Under the pieces are notes generated by a model, which saw only the letters and a program-made list of their open reading frames with translations, was not told the DNA's origin and searched no databases. The position numbers and the translations under genes are program-made. A DNA stretch of 6,074 bases. Source: Candidatus Aminicenantota bacterium (GTDB taxonomy: Bacteria > Acidobacteriota > Aminicenantia > Aminicenantales > Aminicenantaceae). This document shows, piece after piece, positions 1-5,924 of the stretch. The stretch covers positions 1-6,074 of the forward strand of contig DAOUSP010000078.1 in assembly GCA_030627155.1 (NCBI GenBank). The letters are read 5' to 3'. Position 1 is the stretch's first letter. The number at the start of each line of letters is the position of its first letter.

Positions 1-48
1 AGAAATTTCTTGTCTCTGGAAAGTCGTAACCCCTAACAAGGCATGACA

Positions 49-1164
49 ATGAGAAAACCCCGTATTTTCCACCTGTTTTTCCTGTCCACTATATTAGTAT
101 TATTTTCAAGTGCTTCTGCCTTTTCTGTAGAACTCCTTTTCTTTTTTGAAAAGGGGTGTCCAGAATGTGCAAAGGTCAATGACTTCCTGCAGAAAAGGAT
201 AAAGCCCAATTATCCTGTATTCATCAAGGCATACGAGATTCATGAGCCAGGAAATGCGGTCCTGCTTATGAATTTAGCCAGGGCTTATGAAGCAAAAGAC
301 ATAATCAAAAAAGGGACACCAGCAGTCTTTATAGGCGAGAATGCTTTCCAGGGAAGCAGTCGGGTAATTCAAAGAAAAATCGAAGAAGCGGTGCGCGCCT
401 CTTTAAGGGCTGAAATCCCATCCCCCATGAGCCGTCTTCAAGAAGAAAACTACACAAGAAACCTCAAGAAAAAAATTGCTCTTCCGGCTGTAATCAGTGC
501 AGCAGTTGTTGACTCTATAAATCCATGCGCCTGTGCAGTGTTGGTGCTTCTTTTGGGCACAATGTTATTGGTCTCAAAGAGAAAAAGGACCTCGGTATTA
601 GGAGCTGGCTTTGCTTTCACGTTGGCCTGCTTCATCTCATACTTTCTTATGGGACTGGGGCTTTTTTCTGCTGTACAGGTCGCAGGAATCCAGCACTATA
701 TTTATATTGCTGTCACTATTCTTGCTGTTTTAATGGGGTTATTAAATCTGAGAGAAAGTCTAAAGCATGTGGATAAGTTTAGCATGGAAGTGCCACAATC
801 CTGGCAACCAAAACTCAAACGACTCACGTCTAATATTGTCTCTATTCCAGGGGCTTTTTTTGTAGGACTGCTTATCAGTCTCTTTCTTCTCCCATGTACT
901 TCTGGCCCTTATGTAGTGATTATCGGGATGCTCGGCGATACAGTAACAAGGATGCAGGCGCTTTGGCTTCTATTCCTTTACAACACCATATTCATTCTGC
1001 CATTTGTAATAATCACTTTAGGAGTAGGGTTTGGACTCACAACCACAGCACGTGTGGAAATGTGGCGCCAGGAAAATTTACCGAAATTTCACCTGATTAC
1101 AGGCCTCTTCATGCTTGCATTGGGATTGACAATGTTTGTATTCCTATTAATAGGCACTATTTAG
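49..1164 (+). CDS. Exported thioredoxin-like / CcdA (DsbD-type) transmembrane fusion protein
   Basis: Predicted thiol-disulfide electron transporter joining an extracytoplasmic redox domain to a membrane reductant channel. Numbering is from the ATG at 49. Residues 1-24 are a signal peptide (basic start, hydrophobic core, SASA cleavage site). Residues 26 to about 115 are a thioredoxin/glutaredoxin fold with the CPEC active site (C37, C40) and a cis-proline segment GTPAVFIG (T90-P91). From about 144 to the end there are six hydrophobic segments. INPC (C160) in the first and LPC (C283) in the fourth match the paired cysteines of CcdA/DsbD-beta, known to pass electrons from cytoplasmic thioredoxin outward. 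C162 is an extra cysteine near C160. Likely roles, by inference, are cytochrome c maturation or keeping exported thiols reduced. Start choice: AAGG at 38-41 lies 7 nt before ATG 49. An in-frame ATG at 43 adds two residues and would overlap a possible upstream TGA as ATGA. No clear terminator follows. Confidence 0.88.
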   Translation: MRKPRIFHLFFLSTILVLFSSASAFSVELLFFFEKGCPECAKVNDFLQKRIKPNYPVFIKAYEIHEPGNAVLLMNLARAYEAKDIIKKGTPAVFIGENAFQGSSRVIQRKIEEAVRASLRAEIPSPMSRLQEENYTRNLKKKIALPAVISAAVVDSINPCACAVLVLLLGTMLLVSKRKRTSVLGAGFAFTLACFISYFLMGLGLFSAVQVAGIQHYIYIAVTILAVLMGLLNLRESLKHVDKFSMEVPQSWQPKLKRLTSNIVSIPGAFFVGLLISLFLLPCTSGPYVVIIGMLGDTVTRMQALWLLFLYNTIFILPFVIITLGVGFGLTTTARVEMWRQENLPKFHLITGLFMLALGLTMFVFLLIGTI

Positions 1165-1183
1165 CCTGAATTATTCATAAAAA

Positions 1184-1421
1184 CTACCTTCTATGATGAT
1201 GTGATGTAAATGCTTTCTTTAGCGCCTCCTTTCTTTTCTTCTCTTTTATTTCTTCAGCCCTCGGTCTTGTGAACCATTCTTCTATCCGTACCCTTCATTC
1301 ATATGAGGTCCGCATATACTCTAACATCAGGTCTCGTCCCCTTAATCTTATACCGAACGCTACCCCATCGGCCCGTTAAGAATTTCCCGAAGGCAGCCGC
1401 AGACTCCCGAAGGAGGTGCAT
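1184..1421 (-). pseudogene. Possible broken protein-coding remnant, family not recognised
   Basis: This stretch is visibly richer in G+C than the AT-rich DNA to its right. Read on the minus strand it holds two adjacent open segments in different frames. The first (1421-1299) encodes 40 residues starting MHLLRESAAAFGKF and ending GTRPDVRVYADLI before a TGA. The second (1294-1184) encodes a charged 36-residue tail starting RVRIEEWFTRPRAEE and ending HHHRR. Between them is a tandem TGAA TGAA on the minus strand. Removing one TGAA copy puts both segments in one frame, leaving a single TGA codon. That is what a gene with a 4-bp duplication plus a nonsense change would look like. Arg/Lys/Glu-rich content and lack of a ribosome binding site fit a relic. 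I do not recognise the family, and chance open frames in a GC-richer patch remain possible. Confidence 0.3.
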
Positions 1422-1510
1422 CACATTATTATGTTATCTTATCCCTTGATTAAATTATATAAAATCCAGAATATGAAATATCAAAAAAATGTAAAACTAT
1501 GTCACTGAAC

Positions 1511-1524
1511 ATAGCTATAGCTAT
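1511..1524. repeat. Perfect 14-bp palindrome upstream of the small-ORF/nucleotidyltransferase pair
   Basis: The sequence ATAGCTATAGCTAT equals its own reverse complement and does not extend further. It lies about 40 bp upstream of the TATAAT at 1563, so roughly -51 to -64 from the predicted start site. It could bind a dimeric regulator of the downstream pair. The surrounding DNA is very AT-rich, so an accidental palindrome is possible. Confidence 0.35.
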
Positions 1525-1562
1525 TCATTACAATTTATGTTTTTACTTTCCTATGATTCTGA

Positions 1563-1568
1563 TATAAT
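1563..1568 (+). promoter_or_regulatory. Consensus -10 box TATAAT, probable leaderless promoter
   Basis: A perfect sigma-70-type TATAAT ends 6 bp before the GTG start codon at 1575, so a start site at the usual 6-8 bp distance falls on or next to the start codon. No good -35 is visible: TTTTTA at 1540-1545 (17-bp spacer) matches TTGACA at 3 of 6 positions, and TTTACT at 1542-1547 matches 4 of 6 but with a 15-bp spacer. There is no ribosome binding site between the box and the start, as expected for a leaderless mRNA. Confidence 0.5.
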
Positions 1569-1574
1569 TTAGTT

Positions 1575-1760
1575 GTGGAGAAAATAACTAGAAAAATCGC
1601 TTTTAAGGATGCGGAAAGATTAGATATCGAATATTGGAAATCCTGCACACCTGAGGAAAAACTCGATATACTTCAATATTTAAGGGAATTGTATTACGAC
1701 TTTAAAAATGAGAGCCGAAAAAGATTTCAAAGAATTTATCGCATTGTTAAACGAACATAA
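1575..1760 (+). CDS. Small 61-residue protein paired with a nucleotidyltransferase
   Basis: A short, charged, largely helical protein without signal peptide or membrane segment. The middle reads DIEYWKSCTPEEKLDILQYLRELYY (residues 17-41, in two halves around SCTPEEKL). The C-terminus is basic, with RKRFQRIYRIVKR at 48-60. From memory, small proteins with a D-x-x-W then TPEE(K/R)L-x-x-L-x-x-LR pattern often sit directly before nucleotidyltransferase genes. I know no experimentally assigned function. The start is GTG at 1575: no ATG precedes the conserved part, no Shine-Dalgarno is present, and a TATAAT ends 6 bp upstream, suggesting leaderless translation. The last 53 bp overlap the next gene in another frame. 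It may be the partner (antitoxin-like or adaptor) of that protein, and its basic tail could bind nucleic acid. Both roles are inference. Confidence 0.72.
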   Translation: MEKITRKIAFKDAERLDIEYWKSCTPEEKLDILQYLRELYYDFKNESRKRFQRIYRIVKRT

Positions 1761-2154
1761 GGTTCGTTATCTCATCGTTGGAGGATTTGCTTATAGCTTC
1801 TATGCAGAACCACGATTCACGAAGGATATAGACTTTTTCGTAGAGGCCTCAACTGATAATGCAGATAAGATGCTTAATGTTTTGGAGAAGTTCGGATTTA
1901 AAAATGTGGGGATAACAAAGGACGATTTTCTAAAGTCGGACCAGATAATTCAATTGGGCAATGCCCCATTGCGAATAGATATTATTACTTCGATAAGCGG
2001 AGTCAGCTTTAAGGGGGCATGGAATAACCGCACAGTGGGAAAATACGGGAATATTCCTACAAATTTTATCTCAAAATCTGATTTGATAAAAAACAAGAAA
2101 GCAACCGGCCGTGCTCAAGATATCGCAGACATAGAAAAACTCAAGAAAATATAA
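1708..2154 (+). CDS. Nucleotidyltransferase-fold protein (DUF6036 / AbiEii-like)
   Basis: A 148-residue stand-alone nucleotidyltransferase domain. The hallmark is YLIVGGFAYSFY (21-32, G25-G26), then RFTKDIDFFVE (36-46) with D40 and D42 as the paired metal-binding acids. D91 in RIDIIT is a good candidate for the third acid. A C-terminal LIKNKKATGRAQDIADIEKL (127-145, in short pieces K129-K130, G134-R135, D138, D141) is typical of the group. Proteins of this fold transfer nucleotides to RNA, protein or small molecules, and several are toxins or antitoxins (AbiEii, MNT). The target here is unknown. ATG 1708 lies inside the upstream small gene and gives the usual N-terminus (DFKEFIALLNEHKVRYLIVGG, residues 6-26). 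No Shine-Dalgarno is at normal distance (AAGGGA at 1682-1687 is about 20 nt away), so expression probably depends on translation of the small gene. All catalytic residues appear intact. Confidence 0.82.
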   Translation: MRAEKDFKEFIALLNEHKVRYLIVGGFAYSFYAEPRFTKDIDFFVEASTDNADKMLNVLEKFGFKNVGITKDDFLKSDQIIQLGNAPLRIDIITSISGVSFKGAWNNRTVGKYGNIPTNFISKSDLIKNKKATGRAQDIADIEKLKKI

Positions 2155-2180
2155 CCCTCAGATAGAATTTATCCCTTATT

Positions 2181-4337
2181 TTATTTTCTTATTCCGGCCA
2201 AATCGAGCATAAAAGCATACTCCATTGCCGTTATTTTATAGCGTTTAAAACGGCCTGAAGCCCCACCGTGTCCTGCTTCCATATTCGTATGAAGTAGCAG
2301 AATATTATTATCTGTTTTCATTGCTCTGAGCTTTGCCACCCATTTTGCCGGCTCCCAGTACTGGACCTGAGAATCGTGAAGTCCTGTGGTTACAAACATT
2401 GCTGGATAATCCTTGGCCTCAACCTGGTCGTATGGAGAATAAGAGAGCATGTAATCATAATATTCTTTATTTGCAGGATTACCCCATTCATCATATTCAC
2501 TTGTTGTGAGTGGAATACTATCATCCAGCATAGTAGTAACTACATCTACCCAGGGGACTGCTGCTATGACACCTTTAAACAGGTCCGGCCTCATGTTTAC
2601 AACTGCTCCCATCAACAGGCCTCCAGCGCTTCCGCCCATAGCAAATAGTTTTTCAGGATTTGTGAATTTTTCTTCTATCAGATGCTCGGCACAAGCAATG
2701 AAATCTGTGAAAGTGTTTTTCTTTTTAAGTAATTTTCCATCTTCATACCAGGAACGTCCCAACTCCTGCCCGCCGCGTATATGAGCTATCGCATAAACAA
2801 AACCACGGTCGAGTAGACTTAACCGAACAGAGCTAAAAGAGGGATTCATGCTATTGCCATAAGAACCATATCCATAAAGCAGAAGAGGGTTCTTTCCGTT
2901 TTTTTCGAGCCCTTTTCTATACACCAGGGATATCGGCACCTTTACACCATCTTTAGCTGTTGCATAGAGTCTTTCTGCATGATAATTTGCAGGATCGAAA
3001 TCTCCAAGCACTTCCTGCTGCTTTAAAAGTTTCTTTTCCCTTGTTTCCATGTTGTAATCAAAAGTTGAATTCGGTGTTGTAAGAGAACTATAACCAAAAC
3101 GAAGCAAGTTTGTGTCAAATTCAGGGTTAGTAGAAATATATGCCGTATAAGTTTCTTCTCCGAAATCAAGATAATGGCTTGAGCTATCATCCCACCTGAT
3201 TATCCGGAGATTGGTCAATCCATCTTTACGTTCATTTAGAACAAGGAAGTCATTGAAAATCTCAAACTGCTCAAGCAAAACATCTTCCCTGTGAGGGATA
3301 ACTTCAACCCAATTCTCTTTAAGTGTTTTATTGACGGGTGTCTTCATCAATCTGAAATTCTTCGCTTTATAGTTTGTCATAATATAAAAATCGTCCTTGA
3401 AATGTGCCACATTATACTCTAAATCCTTTTCTCTTGGTTGTAGGACTTTAAACTCACCCTCAGGTTCATTCGCATCAAGAAATCGGTATTCTGTTGAAAG
3501 TGTGCTTGTCGAAAGAATGAACAGATATTTCTTTGATTTTGATTTTCTCACATGAGTATTAAATGTCACATCTTCTTCATGATAGATTTCCTTATCGTTC
3601 GAAACATTTTCTCCAAGAACATGCTTATATATCTTACAAGGACGAAGTGTCTCATCTTTAACTGCATAGAATACTGTCTTATTATCGTTTGCCCATACTG
3701 GCCGTCCAGATGTATTTGGAACCTCATCTTTTAGTATTTCACCTGTAGTTAAGTCTTTGAAATGAATCGTGTATTTCCTTCGGCTGATCGTATCAACTCC
3801 AAAAGCTACGAGGTTATTATTTGTGCTTACGTTTACGCCTGTAACATTATAAAAGCTGTGGCCTTTGGCCATTTCATTTACATTCAACATTATTTCTTCT
3901 TGTGCAACCATGCTCCCTTTTCTACGGCAGTATAAAGGATATTCTTGGCCTTTCTTATAGCGAGTATAGTAGTAATATCCTTCTGACCTAAAAGGAACAG
4001 ACATATCTGTCTGTTTAATCCTTCCCACGATTTCATCAAAAAGAACCTTCTGTAAATCCTCGGTGTGCTTCATGACAGCATTTGTGTATTCGTTTTCTGC
4101 CTTTAAATAATCAATTACTTTAGGGTTTTCTCGCTCATTCAGCCAGTAATAATTGTCCACTCGTGTATGACCATGAATTGTCAATTCTTTCTTTATTTTT
4201 TCTGCAACTGGCGGTTTCACTATTTTTTCATCTTTTTGCTTTTCCGAATATCCAATACCCATGAAAAGCATCACCATAAGAAAAACACACAAACAGATAA
4301 TCTGTCTGTGTCCACAAAGATTATTTAATATTTTCAC
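2181..4337 (-). CDS. ptrB: Oligopeptidase B-type serine peptidase (S9A) with export signal
   Basis: A 718-residue prolyl-oligopeptidase-family enzyme. The N-terminal PPVAEKIKKELTIHGHTRVD (42-61) and YYWLNERENP (63-72) are typical of oligopeptidase B. A beta-propeller follows (about 75-445), then an alpha/beta-hydrolase domain (about 446-718). The triad is visible: Ser570 in GGSAGG, Asp655 in TGLHDSQV, His690 in AGHGG. EYDEWGNP (614-621) matches the acidic site that gives oligopeptidase B its preference for cleaving after Arg/Lys in short peptides; the second acid here is Asp616, where I recall Glu in enterobacterial enzymes. Residues 11-30 are a hydrophobic stretch after a short basic region, suggesting export or an N-terminal anchor; there is no clear lipobox. 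E. coli PtrB lacks such a leader. The start is GTG, set by GGAGG at 4343-4347 with 5 nt spacing. The gene converges with the nucleotidyltransferase gene 26 bp away. The symbol reflects family, not proven orthology. Confidence 0.9.
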   Translation of the reverse strand: MKILNNLCGHRQIICLCVFLMVMLFMGIGYSEKQKDEKIVKPPVAEKIKKELTIHGHTRVDNYYWLNERENPKVIDYLKAENEYTNAVMKHTEDLQKVLFDEIVGRIKQTDMSVPFRSEGYYYYTRYKKGQEYPLYCRRKGSMVAQEEIMLNVNEMAKGHSFYNVTGVNVSTNNNLVAFGVDTISRRKYTIHFKDLTTGEILKDEVPNTSGRPVWANDNKTVFYAVKDETLRPCKIYKHVLGENVSNDKEIYHEEDVTFNTHVRKSKSKKYLFILSTSTLSTEYRFLDANEPEGEFKVLQPREKDLEYNVAHFKDDFYIMTNYKAKNFRLMKTPVNKTLKENWVEVIPHREDVLLEQFEIFNDFLVLNERKDGLTNLRIIRWDDSSSHYLDFGEETYTAYISTNPEFDTNLLRFGYSSLTTPNSTFDYNMETREKKLLKQQEVLGDFDPANYHAERLYATAKDGVKVPISLVYRKGLEKNGKNPLLLYGYGSYGNSMNPSFSSVRLSLLDRGFVYAIAHIRGGQELGRSWYEDGKLLKKKNTFTDFIACAEHLIEEKFTNPEKLFAMGGSAGGLLMGAVVNMRPDLFKGVIAAVPWVDVVTTMLDDSIPLTTSEYDEWGNPANKEYYDYMLSYSPYDQVEAKDYPAMFVTTGLHDSQVQYWEPAKWVAKLRAMKTDNNILLLHTNMEAGHGGASGRFKRYKITAMEYAFMLDLAGIRK

Positions 4338-4342
4338 TTAAC

Positions 4343-4347
4343 CCTCC
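4343..4347 (-). promoter_or_regulatory. Ribosome binding site fixing a GTG start
   Basis: On the minus strand AGGAGGGT (4348-4341), with GGAGG core, lies 5 nt before GTG at 4337-4335. It is the strongest Shine-Dalgarno in the window and supports GTG over any internal ATG as the start of the peptidase gene. Confidence 0.75.
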
Positions 4348-4361
4348 TTATTTTTAAAATA

Positions 4362-4403
4362 TGGGACATGACCTTAATTCTAATAATTAAGGATCTTGTC
4401 CCA
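4362..4403. repeat. Long imperfect inverted repeat (hairpin) between the DUF1015 and peptidase genes
   Basis: TGGGACA (4362-4368) pairs with TGTCCCA (4397-4403), and CCTTAATT (4372-4379) pairs with AATTAAGG (4385-4392), around a 5-nt loop. In between, G4370-C4395 and A4371-T4394 can also pair, leaving one T-T mismatch and one bulged A. That makes about 17 paired positions. It lies 57 bp past the DUF1015 stop and 13 bp before the peptidase ribosome binding site on the same strand. No T run follows on the minus strand, so it is a poor intrinsic terminator. It could be an mRNA-stabilising element, an operator, or a REP/MITE-like mobile repeat. Confidence 0.6.
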
Positions 4404-4460
4404 GTTATTTCTAGGTAATGATTTGCATTTTTTGTCCTTGCGCATAAAAATTAAGCTTCA

Positions 4461-5705
4461 TTATTCCAGCGGATGCACCAAGAGTCCGCTTCTTAATTTT
4501 GGTTCAAACCACGTTGACTTAGGAGGCATCACTCGTCCTGAGTCTGCAATTGCCATAAGCTCTTGGATGGATGTTGGATAGATTGCAAAAGCCACCTTGA
4601 ATTTTTCGCTGTCAACCAATCTTTCGAGCTCATCCAATCCTCTTATTCCTCCGATGAAATCGATTTCATCACTTGTGCGGGGGTCCTCTATGCCAAAAAA
4701 CGGCCGGAGTAGATTATTTTGAAGAAACGCAGTATCCAGGCTGTTGACTGGATCAGTAATATCTACTTTCTCAGGTCTCATTGTTAATTTATACCACTGC
4801 TCATCAAAATACATTCCGACTTCGCCCTTTTTCTTCGGCTTGTACTTCTCGCCTCTGATTTTCTCCACTGTAAATATTTTATCGAGGGCTTCAAACAATT
4901 CTTCTTCTGTGTGGCCGTTCAGACTTTTTAAGACTCTATTATAGTCCATTATATGGAGCTGGTTGTGGGGGAAAAGAACGGCCAAGAAATAGTTATATTC
5001 TTCATCGCCTGTATGGTTTGGATTTGCCTCTTTCTTCTTCCTGGCAATCCGGGCAGCAGAAGCCGACCTATGATGACCATCTGCCACATAGAGGCAGTCG
5101 AGTTTTTTAAATTCTTCTATTATTTTATCGCTTAAAGTATCATCCTCGATTACCCAAACCGTGTGCTGGATGCCATCAGAGGCAACAAAATCATAAACGG
5201 GCTCATTTTTCACCACATCTGCAACAAGATTATCTATAGTGTCTTTTGCCTTATATGTCAAAAATACAGGCCCGGCATGGACATTGGTCATTTCGATGTG
5301 TTTCATCCTGTCTTCTTCCTTGGCTCTGCGCGTGTGCTCATGCTTCTTTATCAGATCCCTGTCATATTCCTCAGCAGACACACAACCAACCATTCCGTAT
5401 TGTTCCTTTCTATCCATAACCTGCCTGTAGATATACAATTTAGGCGCATTTTCCTGTATCAATATGCCTTCTTTGATGAACTTTTTTATATTTTCTTTAG
5501 CTTTTTCATAAACAGCTTGAGAATAGAGGTCTGTCCCTTTTGGCAAATCTATTTCAGGTTTTACTACGTGTAAGAAAGAATATGGATTATCCTTTGCAAG
5601 CTCTCTTGCTTCTTCACTGTTTAAAACGTCATAAGGATAAGATGCCACTTGTTTTTCTAATCCCTTTCTGGGTCTTAATGCTTTAAACTTTCTTAAAACT
5701 GCCAT
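4461..5705 (-). CDS. DUF1015 family protein (COG4198), function unproven
   Basis: A 414-residue soluble protein with no signal peptide or membrane segment and the usual full length for DUF1015 (PF06245). Conserved landmarks in order: PYDVLN (24-29) near the N-terminus; KHEHTRRAKEEDR (121-133), rich in basic and acidic residues; the signature YVADGHHRSASAAR (206-219); and the C-terminal GRVMPPKSTWFEPKLRSGL (390-408). The DGHHR motif resembles those in the ParB/sulfiredoxin-like fold, where some members are nucleotide-dependent free-serine kinases, and I recall relatives lying beside serA/serC in clostridia and Thermotogales. A role in serine metabolism is therefore a reasonable guess but unproven, and no serine gene is visible here. 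ATG 5705 follows AAGGAG (5717-5712) by 6 nt. The gene lies 123 bp upstream of the peptidase gene on the same strand with a hairpin between, so co-transcription is possible but not obvious. Confidence 0.88.
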   Translation of the reverse strand: MAVLRKFKALRPRKGLEKQVASYPYDVLNSEEARELAKDNPYSFLHVVKPEIDLPKGTDLYSQAVYEKAKENIKKFIKEGILIQENAPKLYIYRQVMDRKEQYGMVGCVSAEEYDRDLIKKHEHTRRAKEEDRMKHIEMTNVHAGPVFLTYKAKDTIDNLVADVVKNEPVYDFVASDGIQHTVWVIEDDTLSDKIIEEFKKLDCLYVADGHHRSASAARIARKKKEANPNHTGDEEYNYFLAVLFPHNQLHIMDYNRVLKSLNGHTEEELFEALDKIFTVEKIRGEKYKPKKKGEVGMYFDEQWYKLTMRPEKVDITDPVNSLDTAFLQNNLLRPFFGIEDPRTSDEIDFIGGIRGLDELERLVDSEKFKVAFAIYPTSIQELMAIADSGRVMPPKSTWFEPKLRSGLLVHPLE

Positions 5706-5711
5706 TCAAAA

Positions 5712-5717
5712 CTCCTT
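5712..5717 (-). promoter_or_regulatory. Ribosome binding site of the DUF1015 gene
   Basis: Minus-strand AAGGAG lies 6 nt before ATG at 5705-5703. Spacing and match are near ideal and fix the start. Confidence 0.7.
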
Positions 5718-5763
5718 ATCGATTATGAAATATTTTCAAAATAAAACATAAAGAATACTCATT

Positions 5764-5787
5764 TAAATAATCTAATTAGAGTAGTTA
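5764..5787. promoter_or_regulatory. Candidate operator: imperfect 24-bp palindrome over the DUF1015 promoter
   Basis: The core TCTAATTAGA (5771-5780) is a perfect palindrome. Extending outward, 10 of 12 base pairs in 5764-5787 are symmetric. It overlaps the candidate -10 and fills part of the -35/-10 spacer, a usual position for a repressor. The DNA is AT-rich, so chance symmetry is a real alternative. Confidence 0.3.
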
Positions 5788-5796
5788 TTTTAACAA
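5767..5796 (-). promoter_or_regulatory. Candidate promoter for the DUF1015 gene
   Basis: Minus strand: TTGTTA (5796-5791) as -35, an 18-bp spacer, and GATTAT (5772-5767) as -10. Each matches the sigma-70 consensus at 4 of 6 positions. The predicted start near 5760 gives a leader of about 55 nt. This is the best pair I can find, but in such AT-rich sequence weak matches are common. Confidence 0.3.
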
Positions 5797-5798
5797 AA

Positions 5799-5816
5799 AA
5801 GGAATATTTTTTCCTT
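5799..5816 (-). terminator. Weak intrinsic-terminator-like hairpin with T run
   Basis: On the minus strand AAGGAA and TTCCTT form a 6-bp stem around a 6-nt AT loop, followed directly by TTTT. Only two G-C pairs are present, so it would be inefficient. It lies about 20 nt after the stop of the 29-codon ORF and just before the -35 of the candidate DUF1015 promoter. That position fits the end of a short upstream transcript or an attenuator. Confidence 0.3.
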
Positions 5817-5834
5817 GATATATCTTTCATCGAC

Positions 5835-5924
5835 TCAATCGCTAAAAGGCTTGTTTATGGCTTTGCTTTCCATCACTCCAAGAAACCGTCCTCCAATAGA
5901 TGAAAATTTCCGGCAAGAAAGCAT
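5835..5924 (-). CDS. Possible 29-residue small protein, unrecognised
   Basis: The ORF reads MLSCRKFSSIGGRFLGVMES and continues to end NKPFSD. Its ATG at 5924 follows AAGGAG (5938-5933) by 8 nt, a good ribosome binding site. It points toward the DUF1015 gene and is followed by the weak terminator-like hairpin. No domain, signal peptide or membrane segment is visible, and I recognise no family. It could be a leader ORF, a small protein, a gene relic, or a chance ORF. A 35-codon ORF on the plus strand (5857-5964) overlaps it and has only an AAGG-type site. Confidence 0.22.
   Translation of the reverse strand: MLSCRKFSSIGGRFLGVMESKAINKPFSD

Noticed and set aside
1..46. Possible 3' end of an upstream plus-strand gene; one frame ends in TGA at 44-46, overlapping ATG 43 as ATGA
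   Set aside because: All three plus frames stay open for most of these few bases, so none can be chosen. The ATGA overlap is attractive but cannot be supported without upstream sequence.
1330..1340. GGTCTCGTCCC resembles the right arm of the 4362-4403 hairpin (GATCTTGTCCC, 9 of 11)
   Set aside because: Too short, and no inverted partner around 1340. Not enough to claim a second copy of the element.
1385..1413. Two copies of TCCCGAAGG 20 bp apart
   Set aside because: A single 9-bp repeat pair inside the GC-richer relic. No array structure and no third copy.
4362..4403. Hairpin read as the intrinsic terminator of the DUF1015 gene
   Set aside because: The minus strand continues ATATTTTAAAAA rather than a T run directly after the stem, so a terminator call is not justified.
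2376..5573. Open frames of 60-136 codons on the plus strand opposite the peptidase and DUF1015 genes
   Set aside because: They are antisense shadows of well-supported genes, with low-complexity or cysteine-rich translations and no family features.
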